Source: Corynebacterium auris (GTDB lineage Bacteria > Actinomycetota > Actinomycetes > Mycobacteriales > Mycobacteriaceae). From it: a stretch of 64,000 nucleotides of DNA. The DNA lies in the NCBI RefSeq assembly GCF_030408575.1, contig NZ_CP047047.1, forward strand, positions 124,001-188,000, in the 5' to 3' direction. Position numbers and translations under genes: made by a program. The notes beneath the pieces were generated by a model. The model was not told the DNA's origin. It did not search any database and saw only the letters and a program-made list of their open reading frames with translations. This document shows, piece by piece, positions 17,358-25,512 of the stretch; the stretch's first letter is position 1, and each line of letters opens with the position of its first letter.

Positions 17358-18245
17358 GTGCAGGACAAGAAACAATTGCGCGCCGACGTTTCCCGGATGA
17401 CCTCGGCGGCCGCCGAGGACACCCCGCGCTCGCGCTCGCGGACCCTCGGGCGGGCGTGGGCCGACCTCACTCACGGCTGGGGCCAGCACGAGCTGTGGCT
17501 GCAGCTCGGGTGGCAGGACATCAAGCAGCGCTACCGCCGCTCGACGCTCGGCCCGCTGTGGATCACCATCGCCACCGGCGTGATGGCGCTGGCGCTCGGC
17601 CTGCTCTACTCCATGCTCTTCCAGATCCCGGTGCGCGATTTCCTGCCGCACGTCACCGTCGGGTTCATCATCTGGGGCTTCCTCGCCGGCTGCATCAAGG
17701 AAGGCGCGAACGTCTTCATCGAGAACGAGGGGCTGATCAAGCAGCTGCCCTCGGCGCTGTCGGTGCACGTCTACCGGCTCGTGTGGCGCCAGCTGCTCTT
17801 TTTGGCGCACAACATGGTCATCTGGGTGATCCTGGTCATCATCTTCCGCATCCGCCTGTCCTGGGAGACGCTCCTGGCGGTGCCGGCGCTCGCGCTGCTG
17901 GTCATCAACGGCGTGTGGGTGGCCATGCTCTTTGGCATCGTGGCCACCCGGTTCCGCGACGTCGCGCCGCTGCTGGAGGCGCTGGTGCAGTTGCTGTTCT
18001 ACGTCACCCCGATCGTGTGGACGACGGCCACCCTCCGCGAGCAGGGCGGCGAGGTCGCCGAACGCGCCCGCATCGCAGAGATCAACCCGCTCTACCATTA
18101 CCTCGAGATCATCAGGGCCCCGCTTATCGACGAACCCCTCGCCGCCTACCACTGGGGCATCGTCGGGGCGTGCACCGTCGTCGGCCTGATCCTCGCGCTC
18201 GTGGTCATGCGCCAGTGGCGCTTCCGCGTGCCGTACTGGGTGTAA
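17358..18245 (+). CDS. wzm: Wzm-type ABC-2 permease of the galactan exporter
   Basis: 295-aa permease from a GTG at 17358. Six predicted helices follow a cytoplasmic N-terminus, with the ABC-2 feature DIKQRYRRSTLGPLWITI before helix 1 and INPLYHYLEIIRAPL near the end. With Wzt, next downstream, it forms an ABC transporter that moves lipid-linked galactan across the plasma membrane (relatives Rv3783/Rv3781). Gap to wzt is 11 bp. Diverges from the SufS-like gene over a 173-bp intergenic region. Confidence 0.92.
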   Translation: MQDKKQLRADVSRMTSAAAEDTPRSRSRTLGRAWADLTHGWGQHELWLQLGWQDIKQRYRRSTLGPLWITIATGVMALALGLLYSMLFQIPVRDFLPHVTVGFIIWGFLAGCIKEGANVFIENEGLIKQLPSALSVHVYRLVWRQLLFLAHNMVIWVILVIIFRIRLSWETLLAVPALALLVINGVWVAMLFGIVATRFRDVAPLLEALVQLLFYVTPIVWTTATLREQGGEVAERARIAEINPLYHYLEIIRAPLIDEPLAAYHWGIVGACTVVGLILALVVMRQWRFRVPYWV

Positions 18246-18256
18246 AGGATTTCACT

Positions 18257-19042
18257 GTGGTTTCCATTGACACGTACAACGCCTGCGTCGACTTTCCCAT
18301 CTTCGACGCAAAGTCCCGGTCGCTGAAGAAGGCCGTGATGTCCACGGCTGGGGGCGCGATCGGCAGAAACGACTCCAACACCGTCGTCGTCGAGGCGCTG
18401 CGCGACGTCAACCTCCACCTCCGGGAGGGGGACCGCGTCGGGCTCGTCGGGCACAACGGGGCGGGCAAATCCACCCTGCTGCGGCTGCTCTCCGGCATCT
18501 ACGAGCCCACCCGGGGCGTCGCCGACGTGCGCGGCCGCGTCGCGCCGGTCTTCGACCTCGGCGTGGGCATGGACCCGGAGATCTCCGGGTACGAAAACAT
18601 CATCATCCGCGGGCTCTTCCTCGGCCAGACCCGCAAGCAGATGAAGGCCAAGATCGACGAGATCGCGGAGTTCTCCGAGCTCGGCGACTACCTCGACATG
18701 CCGCTGCGCACCTACTCCACCGGCATGCGCGTGCGGCTCGCCCTCGGCGTGGTCACGTCGATCGAGCCCGAGATTTTGCTTCTCGACGAAGGGATCGGCG
18801 CCGTCGACGCCGCCTTTATGGCCAAGGCCCGCGTGCGCCTTGCCGAGATGGTGGAGCGCTCCGGCATCCTCGTCTTCGCCTCCCACTCCAACGATTTCCT
18901 CGCCCAGCTGTGCACCACCGCCTTGTGGGTGGATAAGGGGGAGATCCGCCAGGCGGGCCTCGTCGCCGATGTGGTCGAGGCCTACGAGGGGCCCGAGGCC
19001 GGACAGTACGTCGCGGAATTGGTGGAGCGTTTTCACGGCTAA
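18257..19042 (+). CDS. wzt: Wzt-type ABC ATPase of the galactan exporter
   Basis: 261-aa ATPase from a GTG at 18257 with AAAGGAT upstream. Walker A GHNGAGKST, signature YSTGMRVRLALG, Walker B ILLLDEGIGAVD and switch ASHS are all intact. N-terminal FPIFDAKSRSLKK is typical of polysaccharide Wzt/TagH proteins. The protein ends soon after the ATPase domain, so the extra C-terminal sugar-binding domain found in some O-antigen Wzt proteins is absent, as in the mycobacterial galactan ATPase. Confidence 0.94.
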   Translation: MVSIDTYNACVDFPIFDAKSRSLKKAVMSTAGGAIGRNDSNTVVVEALRDVNLHLREGDRVGLVGHNGAGKSTLLRLLSGIYEPTRGVADVRGRVAPVFDLGVGMDPEISGYENIIIRGLFLGQTRKQMKAKIDEIAEFSELGDYLDMPLRTYSTGMRVRLALGVVTSIEPEILLLDEGIGAVDAAFMAKARVRLAEMVERSGILVFASHSNDFLAQLCTTALWVDKGEIRQAGLVADVVEAYEGPEAGQYVAELVERFHG

Positions 19043-19194
19043 CACTCACCGAGGCTATGCAAACACTTATTTAAATTCAGGCATGCCCAACACCTAGCAC
19101 AGTGCCCTGGCAGCGAGGCTGAGTACATAAAGAGGGTCGCTATTCGACGGGGCGCGCGCGCCGCGCCCCACCGCTTTAAGAAGGAGAGTGCTAG

Positions 19195-20178
19195 GTGTCC
19201 ACACCTTTGCGCATTGCGGGCCTCGACATCGCCCGCGCACTAGCGATTATCGGAATGATAATCCTGCACATGGCCTCGCTGCTGTGGAGCACCAAGGTCA
19301 TCTTGTCCGGGCTTCCGGCCGCGCTGTTTGCGATCCTCGCGGGCGTGACCCTCATGATCATCGGGCGCTCCTACACCACCACGACCTTTCTGCGCATCGT
19401 CGCCCGCGGCGGCATCATCGCGCTCATCGGGCTGGCGCTGCTGCCCCTCGGCGGCAGCATCCAGGTGGTCCTGGTGGCCATGGGCATCACGATGATCATC
19501 GTCTCCTGGGTGCCGCCGCTGAACGTGTGGTGGAAGCTCGGCCTGTTCGCCTTGGCCGCCGCGGCCGCGACGGTGCGCTACGCGCCGTTCACGCTGCCGC
19601 AGGTCTATCCGATGCTGACGTGGATCGCCTACTTCCTGGCCGGCATGCTGCTCTTCGAGGTCTACATCCGCACCGAACGGACCGCGGTGCAGTGGGCGGC
19701 CACCGCCGTCGGCGCAGTGGTCGCCGTGGCAGGCACCTACTTCCGCTTCACCACCGACATCCCGAACTGGCTGCGTTTTACCGGCCACACGGGTGTGCTC
19801 GGCGAGATCATGCTCTCCGTCGCGGTGGCCGCAGTGGTGCTGCACCTGTGCCTCCTCCTCGGGCGCCACGCTGGCGCGCTGACCTACCCGCTGCAGGCGA
19901 TGGGAGCGATGTCGCTCAGCGTCTACATCCTGCACGTGATCACAGCGTTCTTTTGGCAGCAGAACGTCTCGCTGCACTCCACGCCGTGGGCCGTGGCCTT
20001 CATCGTGCTCTTCCTCGTTTTGGCCACGCTGTGGCGGAAAGTGGCAGGTCAGGGCCCCGTCGAGCGGCTCGTCTCCCGCGCCATCAACCTGGCCGTTCCG
20101 GCAGTCGCGCCCGCCGCGAAGTCGACGGCAGCACCGACTGTCACGCCGACCGCCCAGCCCGCAGTAGAGAGGGTTTAA
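19195..20178 (+). CDS. Multi-spanning membrane protein, acyltransferase-like (HGSNAT/DUF418-type)
   Basis: 327-aa protein with about nine to ten membrane helices. It opens with RIAGLDIARALAIIGMIILHM, the first-helix pattern of HGSNAT/DUF1624 and DUF418 membrane acyltransferases (Asp-x-x-Arg and a His at the end of the helix). MGAMSLSVYILHVITAFFW near residues 241-259 is the matching late helix. The C-terminal ~35 residues are a low-complexity Ala/Pro/Thr tail. GTG start at 19195 after AAGGAGAG. The protease gene begins 1 bp after its stop, so the two are coupled. The substrate is unknown; a role in modifying a surface polymer is an inference. Confidence 0.75.
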   Translation: MSTPLRIAGLDIARALAIIGMIILHMASLLWSTKVILSGLPAALFAILAGVTLMIIGRSYTTTTFLRIVARGGIIALIGLALLPLGGSIQVVLVAMGITMIIVSWVPPLNVWWKLGLFALAAAAATVRYAPFTLPQVYPMLTWIAYFLAGMLLFEVYIRTERTAVQWAATAVGAVVAVAGTYFRFTTDIPNWLRFTGHTGVLGEIMLSVAVAAVVLHLCLLLGRHAGALTYPLQAMGAMSLSVYILHVITAFFWQQNVSLHSTPWAVAFIVLFLVLATLWRKVAGQGPVERLVSRAINLAVPAVAPAAKSTAAPTVTPTAQPAVERV

Positions 20179-20179
20179 C

Positions 20180-21250
20180 ATGTTGCACAAGAAAAGCGCC
20201 GCCGGCCTAATTAGCGCAGGCATCATCGCCCTGAGCGCCGCCCCGGCGGGGGCCCTGGAGTTCGGCGAACCCGCCCCCGACAACGCCGAGTCCCGCACCG
20301 TCGCGTCCATGCGGATCGGCCGCGTGGGCAACTTCGGCGACTGCACGGGCACCCTCGTCGCCGAGCAGTGGGTGCTCACCGCCCGCCACTGCCTCGAATC
20401 AGTCAACAACGAGGGCACCCAGGCGCGCATCGGCGGCCGCACCTACGACGTCGACTCCTGGGCGCTCTCCCCGGTCTCCGACGCAGGCCTGGCCCACCTG
20501 ACCACCCCGGTCACGGACGTCGAACCGGCCGAAATCGCCGACACCGTCCCCGAACCCGGGGACCGGGGCACGCTCTACGGGTGGAGCAGCAGCTCCTCCA
20601 TGGCGCGAAAGGGACAGCTGCCGATGGCGGAGATGGAGATCGTGGAGATGCTCGGCGGGCCTCCCATCCCTGTCGACGAGGCCGAGGTCCCCGAGGGCAC
20701 CCTGAGCGTGCCCGCCAGCGAGGCTATGCCGGGTTTGGATGTGTCGGGTTTGGGTGCGCCGGGTGAGGCAGTGCCGGATATGGAGGTCCCCGAGGGCACC
20801 CTGAGCGTGCCCGCCAGCGAGGCAGTGCCGGGTTTGGGTGCGCCGGGTGGGGCAGTGCCGATGATCGAAAACGCCATCCTCGACGCCCACTCGACCTCCG
20901 GTGCCGGTATGCAGGGAGGAGACTCGGGCGCCCCGTTCTTCCTGGACGGCAAGCTTGCCGGGCTGGCGACCGCGGGCACCGCGAACGGCGACCCGGACCT
21001 GCCCTCGCCGAGCGCGGCGATTACCGCCTTGGCCGGCACCAAGGACTGGATCGAAGGCGTGATCAGCGGGCGCGACACGCAGTCCGTGCTCACCGCGGAG
21101 ACCACACCGAAGCCGGCCGTTGTGCCCCAGGTGGCCAGCGAGCACCTGTGGTTGTATCTGGCCATCGCCGTCGGCGGGCTGGGCGTGGCCATCATCGTCG
21201 GCCAGCAGCGCAAGCGTGACGCCGATGCGCTCACCGGCGTGAAGGGTTAG
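20180..21250 (+). CDS. Surface-anchored trypsin-like serine protease with internal repeats
   Basis: 356-aa S1-family protease. Signal peptide MLHKKSAAGLISAGIIALSAAPAGA; catalytic triad H70 (TARHC), D101 (VSDAGLAHL) and S249 (GGDSGAP). Between D101 and S249 is a Pro/Glu/Gly-rich insert with two copies of a unit containing VPEGTLSVPASEA. The C-terminus has one membrane helix (HLWLYLAIAVGGLGVAIIVG) followed by QQRKR, so it should be held in the membrane with the protease outside. ATG at 20180 is preceded by GAGAGGG inside the end of the upstream acyltransferase-like gene. Cleavage targets are unknown. Confidence 0.9.
   Translation: MLHKKSAAGLISAGIIALSAAPAGALEFGEPAPDNAESRTVASMRIGRVGNFGDCTGTLVAEQWVLTARHCLESVNNEGTQARIGGRTYDVDSWALSPVSDAGLAHLTTPVTDVEPAEIADTVPEPGDRGTLYGWSSSSSMARKGQLPMAEMEIVEMLGGPPIPVDEAEVPEGTLSVPASEAMPGLDVSGLGAPGEAVPDMEVPEGTLSVPASEAVPGLGAPGGAVPMIENAILDAHSTSGAGMQGGDSGAPFFLDGKLAGLATAGTANGDPDLPSPSAAITALAGTKDWIEGVISGRDTQSVLTAETTPKPAVVPQVASEHLWLYLAIAVGGLGVAIIVGQQRKRDADALTGVKG
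20684..20823 (+). repeat. 99-bp-period repeat inside the protease gene
   Basis: A 41-bp identical segment starts at 20684 and again at 20783 (period 99 bp, 33 codons, so the frame is kept). Both copies encode a segment containing VPEGTLSVPASEA, and each is followed by copies of the short unit PGLGAPG with small changes. Near identity at DNA level indicates recent duplication or gene conversion, and copy number may vary between strains. Confidence 0.85.
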
Positions 21251-21322
21251 GCCGCTGCGCCTTCGGGGTCCGCGTCTGCAAAGATGAGTAGGGTGTGCGC
21301 CCTGCGAGGTTGCCCACGCCGC

Positions 21323-21389
21323 TCGGCCCTTCGGGCCGACACCAGACGACCACCGCGATCTATCGCCGGGCCCCGCGCTGCCGGGGCCC
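21323..21389 (+). promoter_or_regulatory. Structured 5' leader of mgtE (two stem-loops)
   Basis: Upstream of mgtE lie TCGGCCC-TTC-GGGCCGA (21323-21339) and GGGCCCCG-6 nt-CGGGGCCC (21368-21389), both perfect stems, 26 bp before the start codon at the nearest point. Neither is followed by a T run. In other bacteria mgtE can be under a magnesium-sensing leader (M-box); I cannot assign these stems to that class by eye. Confidence 0.5.
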
Positions 21390-21414
21390 GGCACCCGGAG
21401 GGAGCACGCTAATT

Positions 21415-22758
21415 ATGCGCTTGAAAAAGTTCCGACGCCTGGGCCGGCGCGATGATGTCAGCGCGGAAGAGCTGGCGCAGATGCAGCACCAGCTCGATGA
21501 GATGGCGCTGCGGGACATCACCAACCTGGTGGAGCGAATGCCCTCGGTCGACGGGGCGAAGGTGCTGCGGATGCTGCCGCCGGACCGTTCCCTGGCTGTG
21601 TTCGACGTGCTCGATCCCGGCCACCAGGCGGAGCTCGTGTCGGCGCTTGGCGACGACAGGGTGGTCGCCTACTTCGATTCGATGGGCGCCGAGGACCGTG
21701 TCGCCCTGCTCGATAACCTGCCGGCGCAGATCGCGGAGCGGCTGCTTCTGGACCTCGACGAGGACGACCAGCGCGTGACCAACGTCGTCCTCGGCTACGG
21801 CAAGGGCACCGTGGGGCGCACCATGTCGCCCGCCGTGCCGGACGTCACGCCGCAGATGTCGGTGCGCGAGGTCGTGGAGATGCTGCGCGCCGACGTCGAG
21901 GAGCTGGAGACGATCTACACCATCCCGGTCATCGACGACGACCGCGAGCTCGTGGGCATGGTCAGCCTGCGCCGCCTCTTCCGCGCCCGCGGGGAGCAAA
22001 CGGTCGGCGAGGTCATGTACGAGCCGGAGTCGGTTCAGGCCACCGACGAGGACGAGGGCGCCGCGCGTTGGCTGATGTCCACGGACCTGCTTGCGGTTCC
22101 TGTGGTCGACGAGGACAACCGGCTCGTGGGCATCTTCACCTACGACGAGGCGCAGGACGTCGTCGAGCTCGCGGACACCGAGGATTCCGCCCGCGTCGGC
22201 GCCTCGGAGCCGCTGGGCAAGCCGTACCTGTCCACGCCGGTGACCCAGTTGGTGCGCAGCCGCGTGGTGTGGCTGCTGGTGCTGGCGATCTCCGCGACGC
22301 TGACAGTGAAGGTCCTCGACGTTTTCGAGGAAACCCTCGAGCAGGCCGTCGTCTTAGCCGCGTTTATCCCGCTGCTCACGGGCACAGGCGGCAACACGGG
22401 CAACCAGGCAGCCACGACCGTCACCCGCGCGCTCGCGCTTGACGACGTCCGAAAGCGCGACGTCTTCCACGTCATGTGGCGCGAGCTGCGCGTGGGGATG
22501 ATGCTCGGTGCCGTGCTCGGCCTGCTCGGCGTTCTCATCGCAAGCCTCGTCTACACCACGCCGATCGGCCTGACCATCGGGGCGACGCTGTTCATGATCT
22601 GCACGGTTTCCGCGACGGTGGGCGGGATGATGCCGATCGTGGCCAAGGCGGTCGGGGCGGACCCGGCCGTGTTTTCGAACCCCTTCATTTCCACCTTCTG
22701 CGACGCGACGGGTCTTATCATCTACTTCCTGATCGCGCGCGCCATCCTGCAAATCTAG
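21415..22758 (+). CDS. mgtE: Magnesium transporter MgtE
   Basis: 447 aa from the ATG at 21415 (MRLKKFRRLG), preceded by GGAGGGAG with long spacing; the longer frame upstream runs through the leader hairpins and is rejected. Domains in order: MgtE N-terminal superhelical domain (residues ~25-125), tandem CBS domains (~130-255) that sense cytosolic Mg2+, and the membrane domain (~280-447) with five helices. The pore signature TGTGGNTGNQA is at ~321-331. All regions are full length. Confidence 0.96.
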   Translation: MRLKKFRRLGRRDDVSAEELAQMQHQLDEMALRDITNLVERMPSVDGAKVLRMLPPDRSLAVFDVLDPGHQAELVSALGDDRVVAYFDSMGAEDRVALLDNLPAQIAERLLLDLDEDDQRVTNVVLGYGKGTVGRTMSPAVPDVTPQMSVREVVEMLRADVEELETIYTIPVIDDDRELVGMVSLRRLFRARGEQTVGEVMYEPESVQATDEDEGAARWLMSTDLLAVPVVDEDNRLVGIFTYDEAQDVVELADTEDSARVGASEPLGKPYLSTPVTQLVRSRVVWLLVLAISATLTVKVLDVFEETLEQAVVLAAFIPLLTGTGGNTGNQAATTVTRALALDDVRKRDVFHVMWRELRVGMMLGAVLGLLGVLIASLVYTTPIGLTIGATLFMICTVSATVGGMMPIVAKAVGADPAVFSNPFISTFCDATGLIIYFLIARAILQI

Positions 22759-22836
22759 GATCAAGCAGGCGTTTTGGTAGACGTTGGGGGCCGGTGTAGA
22801 GTTCTTTTCGTTGTCGGCAAAGATAACGACCACACC

Positions 22837-22909
22837 GCGCCCGTAGCTCAACGGATAGAGCATCTGACTACGGATCAGAAGGTTGGGGGTTCGAATCCCT
22901 CCGGGCGCA
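22837..22909 (+). tRNA. tRNA-Arg (ACG), second copy
   Basis: 73-nt cloverleaf identical to the minus-strand gene at 13360-13432 (anticodon loop CTACGGA). The flanks differ, so only the tRNA itself is duplicated. It is followed within 7 bp by a strong terminator. Confidence 0.97.
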
Positions 22910-22915
22910 CGTTTG

Positions 22916-22946
22916 GCCCCCGAGCGAAGTGTCGCTCGGGGGCTTT
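22916..22946 (+). terminator. Rho-independent terminator after tRNA-Arg
   Basis: 12-bp perfect stem GCCCCCGAGCGA (22916-22927) / TCGCTCGGGGGC (22932-22943), 4-nt loop, then TTT. It lies 15 bp from the end of the convergent tyrA and may serve both directions. Confidence 0.85.
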
Positions 22947-22960
22947 AAGTTTGTCGGGCT

Positions 22961-23995
22961 TTAGAACACCTCGATCCGGGCGCCTAAGGACTCGATCTGC
23001 TTGAGGTCGCGCACCCAGTTGGGCGAGCCGGGGTGGACCCGCATGACGGGGCGGGAGGAGATGCGCACCGGGGAGACGGATTCGCGGCGCGCCCCGGAGC
23101 GGGCGTTGAAGCGCGTGTAGGCGCGGTGGCCGGACTCGGCGAGTTGCTTCATGTCGGGGTGCCCTGTGGCGAGGCCGTCGCGGGCGCTGCGGAGCAGCTC
23201 GATCAGCTCGTCGATGGTGGGCACGAGCGCCGCCGCGTTGGTTTCCACCATGTTGCGCACCAGCTGTGGGTCGGTGCCGGCGACGCGGGTCGCGCCCTTG
23301 AAGGAGCCCGCGGCGAGGGACTGCGCGAGGGTGTCGCCCTTGTCGCCGACGATGGACAGGGCCTCCGCGATGACGTGGGGCAGGTGCGAGACACGGGCGA
23401 CGGCCTCGTCGTGGCGCGCCCCGGAGACGGGGACGGCCTCGGCGCCGGCGAGCGCGGCAAGCTGGCAGACCTGGGTAAACAGCTCGGCCCACTCGGCGGG
23501 GACGGGCTGGCCCGCCTCGTCGAGTTCGGCGGCCCAGTCGTAGGTCACCGCCCAGGCGGCGCGGCGAAACAAGCCGGATTGGGAGGCGCTCCACCCGGAG
23601 TTTTCGGTGCCGGCCATGGGGTGTCCGCCGACGTAGCGGCTCTGCAGTCCGCGTTCGACAACGAGGTCGTAGACGGGGCGCTTGACGCTGACCACGTCGG
23701 TGATGCCACACTCCGGGGCGTGCTCGGCGATGGCGTCGAGGACCTCGGCGACGGAGTTCATGGGGGTGGCGATGACGATGAGGGCGTCGTCCGCCGCAGC
23801 GCGCTGGAGAGTTGCGGCTAGGTCTGTGGAGACGTCGAAGCCGTCGCGCTCGGCCTGGCGCGCGCCGGAGCGCGAGAGGGTGTGCCCGAACGCTGCGGCG
23901 TCGGCCGCGGCGGCGTCGCGCATGAGGGACCCGCCGATGAGGCCGAGTCCGATGATGCAGAGGGGCCGGAGTGGTTGCGGGTACTGTTCAGTCAC
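22961..23995 (-). CDS. tyrA: Prephenate/arogenate dehydrogenase TyrA
   Basis: 344 aa from a GTG at 23993-23995. NAD(P)-binding motif IIGLGLIGGS at the N-terminus and the active-site block GGHPMAGTENSGW; HLPHVIAEAL is the helix that carries the conserved catalytic-domain His. Oxidative decarboxylation in tyrosine synthesis; corynebacterial TyrA is known to use arogenate. No ACT domain is present, so feedback control by tyrosine through ACT is not expected. Diverges from the gene at 24035 over 39 bp. Confidence 0.94.
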   Translation of the reverse strand: MTEQYPQPLRPLCIIGLGLIGGSLMRDAAAADAAAFGHTLSRSGARQAERDGFDVSTDLAATLQRAAADDALIVIATPMNSVAEVLDAIAEHAPECGITDVVSVKRPVYDLVVERGLQSRYVGGHPMAGTENSGWSASQSGLFRRAAWAVTYDWAAELDEAGQPVPAEWAELFTQVCQLAALAGAEAVPVSGARHDEAVARVSHLPHVIAEALSIVGDKGDTLAQSLAAGSFKGATRVAGTDPQLVRNMVETNAAALVPTIDELIELLRSARDGLATGHPDMKQLAESGHRAYTRFNARSGARRESVSPVRISSRPVMRVHPGSPNWVRDLKQIESLGARIEVF

Positions 23996-24034
23996 GGTGA
24001 CAAGTCTTGCACACCCCGGCTATCCTCACTAGGC

Positions 24035-24517
24035 ATGAGCCAGGATTACGAGGACGGATTCGCCGTCACCGTCGCCGCCCGCGACGGCCGCTGGGTGGTG
24101 CGTGAGTTCGAGGACGATTTCACCTCGCTGTCCACCTCTGTTTCGGCGGTGCGGGCGCTGCGTAGCGAGGGGCCGGCCTTCGCCATCCTGAACGTGGAGG
24201 AGGACTACTTCGTTGTGGTCCGGCCCGGCCCCTCGCGCACCCGCCTGCTCATCTCGGACGCCACGATGGCCGTTGACGATGACTTCGCGGCGGACGTGCT
24301 CGACGAGGCGGGAATCGACATCCCGGACATCGAGCCGGAAACGCTCGACGACATCGACGGCTGGGCGGACGGAGACTTCGACATCTTCGCCGACCTCGGC
24401 CTGTCCGAGCAGGTCTTGAGCGTCCTCCTCGACGGCGACGACGATCCGTACGTGGCCATCGAGCGCATCGCCGAGGAGATCGGCTTTTCCGACGAGCTCG
24501 CACAGTGCCTGGACTGA
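24035..24517 (+). CDS. tRNA adenosine deaminase-associated protein
   Basis: 160-aa acidic protein that regularly sits immediately before tadA in actinobacteria. Recognisable by the N-terminal FAVTVAARDGRWVVREF, the central LNVEEDYFVVVRPGP, and a C-terminal block very rich in Asp/Glu (DDIDGWADGDFDIFADLG). Biochemical role not established. Its end overlaps the tadA start by 13 bp, so translation is coupled. Confidence 0.9.
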   Translation: MSQDYEDGFAVTVAARDGRWVVREFEDDFTSLSTSVSAVRALRSEGPAFAILNVEEDYFVVVRPGPSRTRLLISDATMAVDDDFAADVLDEAGIDIPDIEPETLDDIDGWADGDFDIFADLGLSEQVLSVLLDGDDDPYVAIERIAEEIGFSDELAQCLD

Positions 24518-24993
24518 GCCGGGCCGACGAGCCGACACGGCGCGCGCAGGCGCGGATGGCGGCCGCGATTGAGTTCGCCAAAAGCACTCCGCCCGACGAC
24601 GTCCCCGTGGGCGCCCTCGTCTTCGACGCGTCCGGGCGTGTGGTGGGGCGCGGGGTGAACCGTCGTGAAGCGAACTGCGACCCCACGGCCCACGCCGAGG
24701 TCGAGGCGATCCGCGAGGCGGCGCGGGCGCTGGGGGCGTGGCGCCTCGACGGCTGCGAGCTGGTGGTCACCCTGGAGCCGTGCACGATGTGCGCGGGCGC
24801 GATCCTCGGGGCGCGGGTAAAAAGCCTGGTCTTCGGCGCGTGGGAGCCCAAGACGGGGGCCGTCGGCTCGCTTTTCGACGCCCTGCGCGATCCCCGCCAC
24901 CTCCACCGCGTCGAGGTGCGCGGCGGGGTTCTTGAAGAAGAAAATGCGCAGCTTATCACAGGTTTCTTCGGGGAGCTGCGCGAACTGAGATAA
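24505..24993 (+). CDS. tadA: tRNA-specific adenosine deaminase TadA
   Basis: Converts A34 to inosine in tRNA-Arg(ACG); both genes for that tRNA are in this window. The 162-aa protein from a GTG at 24505 has zinc ligand H63 and catalytic E65 in HAEVEA, and zinc ligands C93 and C96 in PCTMCAGA. NPTAHAE is changed to DPTAHAE. A shorter start at the ATG 24556 is possible, but the longer form overlaps the partner gene in the usual way. Confidence 0.94.
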   Translation: MPGLSRADEPTRRAQARMAAAIEFAKSTPPDDVPVGALVFDASGRVVGRGVNRREANCDPTAHAEVEAIREAARALGAWRLDGCELVVTLEPCTMCAGAILGARVKSLVFGAWEPKTGAVGSLFDALRDPRHLHRVEVRGGVLEEENAQLITGFFGELRELR

Positions 24994-25014
24994 AATTGTT
25001 ACTTGCGGGTGGAC

Positions 25015-25039
25015 GGAAGTGACTATCGTTGTATCTGTT
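25015..25039 (+). promoter_or_regulatory. Possible SigH-type promoter of the csbD gene
   Basis: GGAA (25015-25018), 18 bp, GTT (25037-25039), 33 bp before the CsbD start. This fits the corynebacterial SigH pattern (GGAA - spacer - GTT) for thiol/heat stress genes. It is a short pattern, and a housekeeping or SigB promoter in the same region is equally possible. Confidence 0.35.
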
Positions 25040-25072
25040 AACGCGAAAGCCGATGAGAAAAGGAGAATTATC

Positions 25073-25282
25073 ATGGCTCTTGAAGGTGCAGGCGACCAGC
25101 TGAAGGGCAAGGCTAAGGAAGCCGCCGGTAACGTCGTCGACGACAAGAACCTCGAGAACGAGGGCAAGGCCAACCAGCTTGTCGGCGATGTCAAGGACAA
25201 GTTGAGCGACGCACGTGACGCCGTCAAGGACAAGGCGAACGAAGTCGCCGGCAAGATCCAGGACAGCCGCGACGACCAGTAA
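25073..25282 (+). CDS. CsbD-family stress protein
   Basis: 69-aa hydrophilic, helical CsbD protein: GDQLKGKAKEAAGNVV followed by NEGKANQLVGDVKDKL. The function of the family is unknown, but members are commonly induced by general stress. ATG at 25073 is preceded by AAAAGGAG at ideal spacing; the 18 extra codons upstream in frame are rejected. Monocistronic, followed by tRNA-Ser. Confidence 0.93.
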   Translation: MALEGAGDQLKGKAKEAAGNVVDDKNLENEGKANQLVGDVKDKLSDARDAVKDKANEVAGKIQDSRDDQ

Positions 25283-25321
25283 ATTTGGTTCCTCGGCCGC
25301 CCAGCCGTTAGTCTGATACGC

Positions 25322-25406
25322 GGTAGCGTGTCCGAGCGGCCGAAGGTGCTCGCCTCGAAAGCGAGTGTGGGTAAAACCACCGCGGGTTCAAATCCCGCCG
25401 CTACCG
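25322..25406 (+). tRNA. tRNA-Ser (CGA)
   Basis: Acceptor stem GGTAGCG/CGCTACC, anticodon loop CTCGAAA (anticodon CGA, decoding TCG), long variable arm, T loop TTCAAAT. CCA is encoded at 25407-25409. Confidence 0.97.
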
Positions 25407-25421
25407 CCACAGACGGAACAT

Positions 25422-25452
25422 AGCCCCCGACCAGTACGGCGGGGGCTTTGTT
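25422..25452 (+). terminator. Rho-independent terminator after tRNA-Ser(CGA)
   Basis: Stem AGCCCCCG (25422-25429) / CGGGGGCT (25440-25447), then TTGTTGT. Confidence 0.8.
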
Positions 25453-25512
25453 GTGCCTCCCTATATAATAGGGCAGAACGCAATAATTCACCCTAACTAA
25501 CATTGGAAACTT

